Source: Apoda limacodes (taxonomy: Eukaryota > Arthropoda > Insecta > Lepidoptera > Limacodidae). From it: a stretch of 64,000 nt of DNA. The notes under the pieces are model-generated. The model saw only the letters and a program-made list of their open reading frames with translations. It was not told the DNA's origin and ran no database searches. The stretch is taken from contig OX291557.1 in assembly GCA_946406115.1 (NCBI GenBank), positions 3,504,501 through 3,568,500 on the forward strand. The letters are read 5' to 3'. Shown here piece by piece: positions 26,682 to 37,709 of the stretch. The position numbers and the translations under genes are program-made. Numbering within the stretch: the stretch's first letter is position 1; each line of letters opens with the position of its first letter.

Positions 26682-28055
26682 CATATTTATGGATAGTTTT
26701 AAGTATATGTATGTACATATGATTGTGCAAAAATATAATTTTGATGGCGCTAATGCTACTAGTACTATTAAATATCGGAATTCTCTTAAATATCTGAATT
26801 CCTTCACTCGATTTACGATATTTGACGCTTCACATGGTGCGCCCCCTATGCTACATAAAATCAAAATCAAAATCTTTTTATTCAAATGGTTACTAAGAAC
26901 ACTTTTGAATCGTCAAGTAAATTAACTACAACTAGCTTTACAGACTAATTACAATACTGTTTTATTGCGTGCGTCCAATACGTAATCTTTGTAAAATCAC
27001 AAACGAAACATAAAATTATAGTGTATCAACTAATAAATACACAATATAATAAATAAGAAATAAACAAGATTTACAATGTAAATCGTTTGATTTAAAAAAA
27101 AAAACAATCAATATTTAGGTAATATATCAATTTCCTATTGATATTAACATAGGGGGGGGGGCACCATGTGATACGTTAAAAGTCTTCAATTGTTCTGTGA
27201 CGTGATTTAAAGTAACTCCCGAGCAAAATATATTCATATAACATATAAAATATAATATTACACAGCAGACATACATATATATATACACATACATATTAAC
27301 ATTTTACAAACATATAAATTAATTAATAAATAGGTATTCATATACATTTAATATGTTAATATAAAATACACATACATGCACATATTCATATATACACATA
27401 CAGACATATAATAATACATATATATAAATATAAAAATACATATAAAAGATATAAAATAAAACTATATGTAAATTAACTTATAGGTCCTATCTGATTCAAT
27501 CCTCGTTCGGCCGCCCGATAGCGGCACATATACATATATGCATACACACATTCAAACAGACGTCACACACCCAAAAGTGGCCCAGCCCCTACACAACAAC
27601 CCGGCAACAAATGCACATCATTAAAACTACCATCACTTCGGAAACTAGCCTAAGGGGAGAAGAAGTGACAAGAAATTCCCGGATGTACACCTGTTTCCAA
27701 TCAGTCATTCAGGAACCAAGCCATCAAGTACACAATATCTATCCAAATATGTATATACACACATACACGTACGTATCGTGCGCCAGAGCAAAACAAAAAC
27801 AAAAAAAATATTGACATGTTTGACTTGGTTTTTGGTAGCTTACTAACTTATTTTTATTACCTAATAAGTGTTTCGGTACATATTGTATACTCTTTAGCTA
27901 ATTATATTATCGAAGTATTGTATTATTACTTTAAATAGAACTTCTTGCCAGCTCTTTTTGGCAGAAATTAATATTGTTTACATTGCATTGACGATTCAAA
28001 AGTGTTCTAAGTAATCTATATGAATAAATATTGTTTGATTTGATTTAATTTGTAA
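26682..28055 (+). mobile_element. LINE 3' end interrupted by an inverted copy of its own tail
   Basis: The + strand segment 26682-26860 (TGGATAGTTTTAAGTATATG ... CCCCTATGCTACATAAAA) and the segment 27790-28055 (ATTGACATGTTTGACTTGG ... GACGATTCAAAAGTGTTC) are contiguous in the related copy at 39019-39440 (-). Here they are separated by about 900 bases that begin with a minus-oriented tail of the same family (AAGAACACTTTTGAATCGTC near 26895). The insert also contains AC/AT microsatellite DNA. Confidence 0.6.
27240..27480. repeat. AT/AC-rich simple repeat
   Basis: Imperfect ACATAT/ACATACAT/TATATA repeats dominate this stretch. It is low-complexity DNA with no coding potential. Confidence 0.7.
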
Positions 28056-28890
28056 ACGAAGAAACAAGGAGAATGTTACCACCAACGCAACTACAGAAAC
28101 CACATATATGGATTTGTTATTTATAATTTGTATCGATACCCAAAAAGGGTGAAACACATTATAAAAAAAGCACAAAAGCTTATAACTGTGTATGGTATCA
28201 CCTCCAAAAATATCGGAATTCTGTTACAAATTTACATCCCCTATTTTGACCTCTAGGGAATTATTTTCCAAAAACGTTGAAACACCTAACCCAAATTTTA
28301 AACCTCAGGGCCAAAACTTGTTTTCATGCATTTGGCTTAGATGAGTGATTTCTATACAACGTTCCGGTAAAATAAAGGTTATTTTATCGTCTATGAATTT
28401 TGCCAAATCCTGTATTCCTCTAAACACCAAAATTTTCTGAAAACGGAAAAACATGTAATCCATTTTTAATGCACTTTTGTACTAGCTTAAAAAATAATGA
28501 TTTCCATACAAACTTCCAACCCGTCTCCGGACCGCGATAAGTCGAACCTTCACGGGCTGCCAAATATTGTTAAATACACCTAGATATTAATTTAAATAAT
28601 ATTTTTATATAACTAGCCTTATATTCATACACGTTTGAAAACCACGTAGGATCTAAGTTAGTAATTAATTATTCTTTTTACCTATTACCTATTTTACAAG
28701 TAAGTAGGCACTAGGACTAATGTGATTTTGTTATTAATGTGGCAAAATGGCAAGCTAAGACCATAAAAAAGTGTTTGTAGTTGTATATCTATACACCAAT
28801 TACTAAACAGCATGACATATTGAACATGAATAGATCTACGGGAGCTTTCAGGCCCACATTTTTGTTACGTTTCTTTTTATAACAATGTTT
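28056..28890. other. Intergenic DNA without recognised gene
   Basis: I see no supported coding sequence. The text is moderately AT-rich and may be old repeat material. Confidence 0.35.
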
Positions 28891-28896
28891 TTAAGC

Positions 28897-29640
28897 TATT
28901 GCATAGCTTTTATCGCGGGCTCTGAGCGCGGCGACCGAATCAAGAAATTCTGTAACGAAAAAACCTAACAACGGCACGGTGTTTCTGTGCGTGCGACTAG
29001 ACGTATGCGTAACCACGTTTTGACTGTACGGAAAATCAATTTTAAGGCGAAAAGAAATTGAATTTTATATATTTTTTTGATGACAATCATAAGTTTAGGA
29101 GTTTTATTAGTAGCGTATGAGAGTCGAAACACGATTGAATAAACTTGACTCGATACAATAAAATCGCAAAGTTTCCTCTAAATCTTCAGTTTTAGAGAGA
29201 TACTTCTACGGGGAAAACAGTTTTATTTGCTAGTTATTTAACTTTTTTCAATGAAATTTCATCTACGTGTTCCATAATAAATACTTTAGACGAGTATGTT
29301 TTTATTTTATTGCGAAAGAGTGTTATTTCGTAGCAAAAAATACATTTCATAAATAACGTCGCGTGGGCCGGCCGCAACGCCTCGTCGAGAGCACCTGCGT
29401 ACAACTTTGTTGCGCCCAACTCGCCGCCGCCAACGAAATTTTTTTAAACGATATTAACTTCTCATTTATTGAATTGAAAGAAAAAAAATTTGTATTCTTA
29501 AAGATCACCACGCTCAAAAAGTGTAACTTGAATTAATATTAAAGAAAACTTGAATTAATAAAAAAAAAATATACTGCACAAATAAAAAATAATTAAATGC
29601 CATGCAATAGCTTTACCGCGGCAGGCTCCGAGTGCCACTG
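28897..29640. repeat. Unclassified repeat unit flanked by similar ends
   Basis: TGCATAGCTTTTATCGCGGG with CTCTGAGCGC near 28900-28935 is echoed in the same direction by TGCAATAGCTTTACCGCGGC with CTCCGAGTGCC near 29603-29635. The enclosed DNA includes a CpG-rich patch (29350-29440). I cannot assign a family; it may be a non-autonomous element or a segmental repeat. Confidence 0.3.
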
Positions 29641-29899
29641 TTGTCTTTGACCTACCAATATATTGATATACCTATATGGATCCTAAAAAGAGAAAAGTTT
29701 TTAACTGAATGGACTGAACAATGTTGCAGTTACAAGTGGTTTCAGTTTGCCTCATATGCAATAAAACTGGCGCTTTTGTTAAAAGCGGTAGTTTAAAGCG
29801 TCACTACGAAACAATTATTAGCAATACCACAGTCTGGCCCGATATGGAGTACCGCTGCCATCTTTGGGCAGGTGCACTCGGATAACAGATGGGCCCTCG

Positions 29900-30295
29900 G
29901 ATCAACGAAGGTTGTGAAAATCGTTGACGATCCCAAAACACAAGCTGTATCAAACCCTTAGGTCTGAAAAGAGACTGTGCTTCCCTGTGTGTGTTCTACC
30001 GCTTGTATAATGGGATGTGTTTTGAGGAATTGTTCAAAATTATGCCCAAGTGTACTTTGTTCTGTGCCAAGGTTTTTTTCTAAAGACTACAGATTGGGGT
30101 TCTTCAAGAAATAATTTAATATGTAGCGGATCATATCGTACCGCTACAAGCAAGTCACGCGTTATCGAAGTTTCCTTCGCAGTTCAGTATATAAAGAAAC
30201 CGATCGCTCGCGCGAGTGGTGCCCCAGGTGTTGCATGCCGGTGGCCGTTTAACATCAGGCGGACCGCAAGCTTGGAAGCACCTTAGTAAAAAAAA
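29900..30295 (+). mobile_element. LINE fragment: RT C-terminal end plus 3' tail
   Basis: This has the same order as at 6470-6790: CGTTGACGATCCCAAAACAC, TTCCCTGTGTGTGTTCTACC, ATAATGGGATGTGTTTTGAGG, then the tail GTTGCATGCCGGTGGCCG and CATCAGGCGGACCGCAAGC followed by ACCTTAGT and an A-rich end. The coding part is broken by stops. It is 5'-truncated. Confidence 0.65.
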
Positions 30296-30879
30296 ACAAC
30301 AACTTCAACATCAGGCATATCTTACTTCATACAAAAATACTAGTTCACTGCATGAGCGAGTCAAAAAAGTCAGAAGAATCAGCGTTACGCGTGTGCTTAT
30401 TAATAATAAATAATAATAATTTTAATTTTTCACTTTTTGGAAAACAAAGGCCATCTTTGACTTGCTGTATCTCCGCAATTAATGGACATTGGGCAAATTG
30501 GGCTACAATTGTGGCAAAAAATATGGTATTTTCAAAACTACTTAATTGTTTAAGCCAGAATTTAGCAGTATTTCTATTACCATTAGAGTAGCATAGGGTT
30601 TACACGGATTCATATAACGAGCTTACTAACTAAAACGCGTCATACTCGTGAACGGGTGCTGCCTGTGGAGGCTGGTCTGCTCTTGCAAACTTCTTTGTAT
30701 TTTTAGTATGTAGTCTTACTTTTTTGTTTTGTTTTTCAATACTTTAAGACATTGATTATTTCTAAGTGATGAATACATAAACTGTCTTTTTTTAATATTT
30801 TGCAATTAGATACTTTTTTTTTGTTGTACTTGTGCTTTATATTTCATTTTTTTATGTTTGTAATGGAAAGTGTACTTCT

Positions 30880-31085
30880 ATGATAGGGAGGGCATTTTCC
30901 AATATTTTAATTGGACGCTGAAAGAGAAAGGGAGAAAAGAAATGCCCGTGCTGAGTTTCTTGCCGGTTCTTTTCAGTACAAGGTCTTCCACCCTATAGAC
31001 TTACGAACCGATAGCGTAGTGACATTCATAAGTGCTCAATTATTGTAGCCTAATTTGAATAAATGATATTGATTGATTGATTAAT
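30880..31085 (+). mobile_element. LINE 3' end with TTGA-repeat tail
   Basis: TTTCTTGCCGGTTCTTTTCA, TTGAATAAATGATATTGA and TTGATTGATTGATTAATGG follow in the order seen at the 3' end of lepidopteran LINEs (poly(A)-signal-like AATAAATGA then a short-period tail). No coding sequence remains. Confidence 0.55.
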
Positions 31086-31845
31086 GGATTCAAACTTGGG
31101 TATAAACTACTCTCTGGGAACCTAAGAACATATATAAAAAATCGTAATTACAGGTGCGTTTCCGATGTTTGCCTTTTTATGTCGATATTAACTGGCGTAT
31201 TATGTTACTTTCAAGTAACAAGTTTCAAGTTCTCAATTGCTATAAATTTCCAAGTTCTTCTGGTACCGGTAATTCTCGCGAGCATGCCCATATGGCAAAC
31301 ACAAGTTTTACCATCGGCACCGTAACAAAAGATTCGATCACATTTGTAGTTTCTAAAAAAATTGCCGTGGCGGGAGTCATACCAACAATCGAACCGACAA
31401 CTATCTGTCTTATCATAAAGGTGTTTTTTTGGAACGAAACCAATCGATAAATGCCTTAATGATTGACTGTATTTATCTTCCTATTTATAAAATACAAAGA
31501 GATCCTAATTAGAAATTTTCCACACTGTCTGAAATTTAATAGGATTTAGTTATTGTACGGCTAGTTCAGAGTTTTGCATCAAGTTTGATTAACTGTAATT
31601 CAATTGTTTTGTATAATCGCTTATATCGATTAGTCATAGAAGAGTATGATTTTCATAAATATTTACGATGTGGTTGGTAAGCAATTTAAATATTATGCTG
31701 TTTTGCATTTTAGACACGATAATCATTACACCAGTTGCAAGACGCCTACTTCAGGACATAGGCCACTGCAGGCCACCTTCTTATGATACATACAATAAAA
31801 CTTTTCAACAAAAAAATAAATCAACCGGATTGAAAAAGATACACT
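31086..31845. other. Gene-free stretch left of the repeat cluster
   Basis: Overlapping open frames on both strands at 31154-31450 (up to 98 codons) have no motif I recognise. The missing N-terminal exon of the SPTLC1 gene could lie in this region, but I could not identify it. Confidence 0.3.
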
Positions 31846-32782
31846 AAAAAATCGACCAAGTGCGAGTCGGACTCGCGGACAGAGGTTTCCGTAACATTAT
31901 CAATAATAAGGGCCAAGTTGTAGTAGTATTTAAATTAAAGGTTTTTAAATGATAATCAAATCAAATCATTAAAAACTGTACTTACAAAGCGAAAATGCAA
32001 ACTTATCTAGCCGTTCTTCATCTTCGAGACATCCAAACAACATTGGCGCTTATGAGCGCAACTGCCTGTCACACGGTCGATTTGATGCTGCGCCAAGCGC
32101 GCCGGCTAGTCCAATGCGTCATTTGAACGTAACTATTGCACGCCTCATAAGCGGAGCGGTGAGGTAGTGCTCTACTCTCGACATGTCAAAAAACCCAGTC
32201 TTTCGAAACTTAAATGACTTTTTTTTAATATAACTTACAGGATAATATGAGTGCACTAATATGAAGTTAAATAATCTGTCGAGCACATATGGTACATTTT
32301 ATAAACAATTAATTTGTTTAATATAATAAATATAACATTAAAACTAATCATTCCTGGACGTCCGTGAGTCTGTGTTTATGTGACCATGTATGTGGCAGAG
32401 AAATTGGTCGAAAAATTCATCTTACAGGAATACTTTTGTTTTTAATATATAAAGTATTACACTGTGCTGATTCCTAGTTAATATTAGCGTTCTTAGTACT
32501 GTCGTTTAATTATAATTTATAAAAAACTAATATACCACTGTATACTGTATATCTATATATATATTTTTTATTTTTATTTTATAGTATATTTTTTCCTCAA
32601 CTTATTTGTTATTTTATTTTAAAAAATTTGAGTTTTTGTTTTAGAATTTTTGTTTTAAATGTGAATGACCGCTATGAGGCGTGCACTTTTGGATTTTCCA
32701 AATTTTTTGTTATCAATTTAAGAAGAATAGTCTTTAGAATGTTATTATTTTATTGCTCTATAATTATACATCATTCAATTAC

Positions 32783-33115
32783 TTATATTTTATACCTGTT
32801 TTACAAATGTACCTACTTGATATAAGTAACTTTTAATGGAATTTGTACGAAAATTTCACCTTTTCAAGTACATTTTATAACTTGGTCGACTATTACTCGT
32901 TAGCCTGTAAAGTGTTTTTACATTTCCAAATACTATACTTTCGCTAGTAGAGGGGGGGGGGGGGACACACTTGACTGTAACCAAAATTTGTACTTTAAAG
33001 CTAAATGTTTCGCAAACAGAGCCGTAAATCAAAAACTGATCTTTGTATACCACCAATGTTTTTGGAATTGCTATTCAACGATAACCCACACGATGGGGTA
33101 AACATGGCGAGACTA
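32783..33115 (-). repeat. Repeat segment, inverted relative to 51425-51790
   Basis: Read on the - strand this segment matches 51425-51790 on the + strand over about 330 bases (for example TACAGGCTAACGAGTAATAG and CCCCATCGTGTGGG). A G/C homopolymer run at 32949-32963 interrupts it. The two copies belong to the same interspersed family. Confidence 0.7.
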
Positions 33116-33277
33116 TAAAGGTTCCCTGTTGACTACGGAACCCTAAAACGGAAACCTTATAGGATGAATTTGTTGTCCGCCTGTCTGTCTGTCCGTCTGT
33201 CAACATCATTTTTCTCAGGAACATGTGGAGTTAGTTAAATTTTTTAAATATTTTGACATTCTCAAATAAATCAAATG

Positions 33278-33342
33278 ATTTAATGATTCCAGGTCAACAG
33301 TACGTATCCTCTCTACTTACTGTTGACCTGGAATCATTAAAT
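33278..33342. repeat. Perfect 25-bp inverted repeat with 15-base loop
   Basis: The arms 33278-33302 and 33318-33342 are exact reverse complements (core GATTCCAGGTCAACAGTA). Similar single half-sites (TTGACCTAGAATCATGAAA) occur elsewhere in this repeat cluster, so the palindrome probably arose by inverted duplication of one half-site. Confidence 0.85.
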
Positions 33343-34099
33343 TTGGCAAACAATGTCTTACAGTACAAGTTGAGAATAAAATCATTAAAACATAGAGCTA
33401 GAGGTATCAAGTTGAATTTAATATATCAAATACTTAGATCTACAGTTACTAGCTATAAGAAATATTAGCTTCTAAGTGAATGCAATAAAAAAATACAGAC
33501 GAATTAAGAACCTTCTCCTTTTTTGAAGTCGGTTGAAAAATATGGCTATGGTATATTATTGCACTCTCAAATAAATTGAAACCTAAATAGGGTATGTACC
33601 TACCCGTTGACCTAAAATCATAAAATTTGGAAACAAGCCATGTTACACACACAGCACAAGTAAAAAAAACTTCCAAAATCGTTAATTTGTAGTTTCCTAT
33701 ATATCTAAAAGGATAAGCTCACTGACTGCGTCTAGAGACATTGGGAACAGATATTCCTGTTATAACGTAGGCCATTAGGTACTAAGAAAAGACTGCAAAA
33801 TTCATCCCCTTATGAAGTAAAATGGGGGAAATCCATAATTTCTTAAAACTAAATGCATTGAATTTGGTATTTGGGCCTCAATATTGAAAGGGCAGAATTG
33901 GAGATGGAAATTTGTATAAGAATGCATGAAATAATTAGAAAAGGATTTTACTAATTATTCACAATTCATCCGACACGGATGTAAAATGAGCACAGTATAA
34001 CGGAATAAACAGTTCCCTAAAAAGTCTAGTTCATTTTGTTCCGTAATCCGGTTTTGATGGTATTCTTATACTCGAAATAGTCTTTGAGATTAGGGGCCT

Positions 34100-35911
34100 A
34101 TTTGATAAATGTGACAAAATTACAATGACAATTCGGTGTAACATTGCGGAACCAATATGGAATTTATGGAACGCATTTAACTCAATTGATAGGGGCACAC
34201 TACTTAAACACATAAGAGAAAAATGCCCATAATTTTCCCCTATCTTTGGCAGTGTTATTCGGAACCTTCCCAAATGTTTTATAAAGAAAAAATCCTGTTT
34301 TCTTCAGTTGGCTGTCAACAAGGCGATCCACTTGGACCAGCCATTTTCAGTTTAGCGATACATTCAACAATTGCGAAGCTCAATTCCGCTTTTAATCTAT
34401 GGTATTTAGATGACGGAACCCTAGGCGGCAATGCTACTACTGTTTTTGAAGACCTCCGCACGCTAATTTATGAATTCAACGCCATAGGTTTGGATCTAAA
34501 TTTTGATAAGTGTGAACTGTATATTTCGGATTCTTTAAGTGTTAATTTAAAATCTGATTTGGTGAGCAAAATTAATAGCTTGGCCCCAAATATTAAAATT
34601 TTGTAAAGTCACATCTTATGCTTCTAGGTGCTCCAATCCTACAGGAAGCACTCCCAACCTATTTAGATGAAAAAATACAAAATTTTAGCACAGCAGATGA
34701 TAAACTTGATCAAATTAACCCCATATGGCTCTTTCAATTATTCGTTTTTGTTTATTTGTACCTAAATTCACTTATGTTTTACGTTGCTGCCATTTTTGGA
34801 ACCATCCAAATTTGCTATTGCCTCAGGATTCTTTGATTAGAAATTTGCTTACCAAAATTTTAAACAGCCCTTTATATGAGCGTGCCAGGTCGCAGGCCTC
34901 TCTTCCTATCAGACATGGTGGTTTGGGAATCCGGAGCATTACCGCTGTTGCCCTCCCAGCTTTCTTGTCCTCTGTCAACAGTACGTATGATCTCTACGGT
35001 AAGATTACTGGCCCTTCTTTGGGTTCCGTCGAGGTCCCATACTTGAAATTGGCCACACAGGCGTGGCGGTCAGCGTGTCATGGTATGGATCCTCCATCTT
35101 TCACAAAATCGCAGAGACTTTGGGACGAACCTTTATGCAGAAAAGTTAGTTCCTCCCTTATCTCAACCGCTATAGAACCACGTGAGCGTGCCCGTTTGCT
35201 AGCCGTGTCTGAACGAGACTCAGGCCACTGGTTAAGGGACTGCCTTCCGCGACGATAGGCACTCTGCTCAACAGACAGACTTTATCATTAGCTGTGTGCC
35301 TACGCCTTGGGCTTCGATTAGTGCAGCCACACACCTGTATTTGCGGCAAAAGGGTCGATCAGTTTGGCTATCACGGCCTATCCTGTGGGAAAAGCGCCGG
35401 CCGCTTTTCGCGACACTCGGCCCTAAATGATATTATCCGTCGGGCCCTAACCTCGTCTCTGCTCCCGGCCATTTTAGAGCCAAGTGGAATTTTCCGCACC
35501 GATGGCAAGAGGCCTGACGGTTCTAATTTGGGGCCATGGAAGCTCGGTAAGTCTTTGTTGTGGGATGCCACCTGCGTTGACACGCTGGCGGCGTCTCATT
35601 TACCAACGACCTCAAAGAGTGCTGGCGCGGCAGCGGCGTATGCTGAAGCCCGCAAGCGGCTTAAATATGCCAATCTTGCGGCAGGTTTCATATTTGTGCC
35701 GTTTGGGGTTGTGACTTTTGGGCCGTGGGGACCGGACGCAAAAAAACTCGTCCGTGACCTTGCCGCGCGACTGGTCGAGGCATCGGGTGACCGGAGGGCT
35801 GGCAGTTTTCTCTGCCAAAGGATCAGTTTGGAGATCCAAAGAGGTAACGCTGCCAGCATTCTGGGCACCGCTATGCCGCATGATTTTTTAGAGGATATTT
35901 TTTATTTATAG
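34100..35911 (+). pseudogene. Decayed reverse transcriptase / restriction-like endonuclease retroelement ORF
   Basis: Five-prime-truncated pol of a retroelement, broken by stops and frameshifts into pieces at about 34130-34222, 34223-34606, 34618-34725, 34725-35258 and 35294-35911. The reverse transcriptase part has FNSIDRGTLLKHI, GCQQGDPLGPAIFSLAI and the catalytic WYLDDGTLGG. The C-terminal 205 residues start with a zinc-knuckle-like C-I-C-x9-H-x3-C and carry EPSG, KRPDGS and LLWDATCVDT, which fit a PD-(D/E)XK restriction-like endonuclease as in R2-type non-LTR elements. I cannot fix the clade; Utopia/R2-like is a guess from domain order. Codon use is more GC-rich than the surroundings, especially 34870-35870, suggesting a later arrival than its host repeat. 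Confidence 0.65.
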
Positions 35912-37709
35912 TTAGGATATTTTTATTGTATTTATAACTATATATAAGTTCATAGAAAAATATTAATTTGTAACTCATAAATATAAGTGTTGTAATCTAA
36001 TATATATATATATATATTGCTGCTCGTCAATTCGACAATGTACTCCGAATTGTTATAGTAATTTACAATTGTTACCTTTATTAAATAGTTACTTGTTTTG
36101 ATTGATGGACGAAAAAAATTACTTAAGTACAATTTCCTCCCAACAGTGCGAACTAGTCCGCTTTTTAGCGTTCCGTACCTAAAAAGGGATAAAGAACCCT
36201 TATAGGATCACTTGGTTGACCGTCTGTTTGTCTGTCTGTCTATCAATACCCTTTTTCTCAGAGACACTTGAAGGTATCATGTTAAAATTAATATCAAATA
36301 CTAAGATTTACAAGAAGCTGTAAAAAAATCAAGTTTCTTAGTCAACGCAATAAAAAAATATGGTCGAAATACGTACATTTTTGTCGCATATTTTGGCATT
36401 CACAAATAAATCAAAACCTATAGGTTACTTTCTGTTGTCCTAGGATAATGAAATTGACCCGAACCAAGGTTTAATTACATCACAAATATAGGAAAGATTT
36501 GTTAATTTGTAGTTAAAACACAATAACAAAAAGTCCTATGTCTGTCTGAAAAGACCCTTAAATTTGGAAAAAAAATGCAATTAAAATATGGCCCGCATAT
36601 TGTGGCACAACTGAATCATAACCTATGAGGTACTTTCCGTTGACCTAGAATCATGAAAGGAAAAAATCTGACAATCGTAAATTTGTTGTTACCTTTGTTT
36701 TTTTGCGGTAAGTAACTTTTTTGCAAATGGTAAACTAACCGCGACCTATGTACATACTATTGGGAAAACAGTTCTCTAACGGCAAAGTTAAGTTCATCCC
36801 TCAATACAGTTTACCTTTGACAGAACCCTCGGTGCGCGAGTCTGACTCAAACTAGACCGGTTTTTACAAAAAGCAACATTATAAAAATCTATTTGTTTAT
36901 ACTCATGCTGTCATGTGCTTGCGGCTTAAAAATAAAAAAAAAAATGAGTACGCACTCAGGAAAGGCCGATTTTTAGGGTTCCGTAGTCAACAACGTACCC
37001 TTATCGTTCCGCCATGTTGTCTGGATGTTTCGAAGATGAAGAACGGTGGATAAGTTTGCGATTTTCGCTTTGCAATTTCAGGTTTTAATGATTTGATTTG
37101 ATTATCATTTAAAACACTTTAATTTCAATACTACTACAACTTGGCCCTTATTAATAAATTTCAGTTAATTATTCTTTAAAAGGTTGAACTTTTATTTTTC
37201 AATTTTAAAATCGAATTTATTTAATTAAACATTTTAAACGTACGTACTCGTAACGTACCTACATGGGTACCTACCTAACTCAATTTCCTACCGATTCGCT
37301 TACTACAAGTAGGTTTAAAGCGTGCGTCTTATATTAGCAGCGGAGCGATCAAATCTGTTTATACTACGTACCTAAACATTTCCCCCCTCCCCCTCTCAGC
37401 GAAACCGTTGAATTTGGCAATATTTAAACAACCTATAAAATGTTGGTTTATGAGGCTACTACGGAACCCTATATTGCGCTTGGCCCGACACTTGGCCGGT
37501 TTTTATTATTTTTTGTTTTAATGTAAAGCTCACACTATAATTTTATTACAGAAAAATTAAAGCTTTTTTTACAATAGAGATAAAACAACGGACCCCCCCT
37601 TAAATTTTTGCTTTTTGAACTTTTTATTATATTTTAGGTAATCCAACCATTAAACCACATATTCTGTCAAAATTTCAGGATTAAAACTTAATACTATAAT
37701 TTTGTACAG

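Larger units (their letters stand above)
31846..37505. mobile_element. 5.7-kb composite of lepidopteran-type repeats with inverted ends
   Basis: The left end (GACCAAGTGCGAGTCGG at 31854) and the right end (inverted GGCCAAGTGTCGGGCC at about 37484-37499) are opposed. An internal segment of about 140 bp (31905-32045: AAGGGCCAAGTTGTAGTAGT ... GCCGTTCTTCATCTTCGAGA) recurs inverted at 37012-37150. Further direct repeats of about 500 bp lie at 33140-33680 and 36165-36690 (CTTATAGGAT, CTGTCTGTCTGTC, TTGACCTAGAATCATGAAA-like text). A decayed reverse transcriptase element sits between them. Confidence 0.6.

Noticed and set aside
31077..31450. Overlapping open frames on both strands, considered as a receptor fragment or SPTLC1 first exon
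   Set aside because: No membrane topology, motif or splice phase fits; the required phase-0 end before GT was not found.
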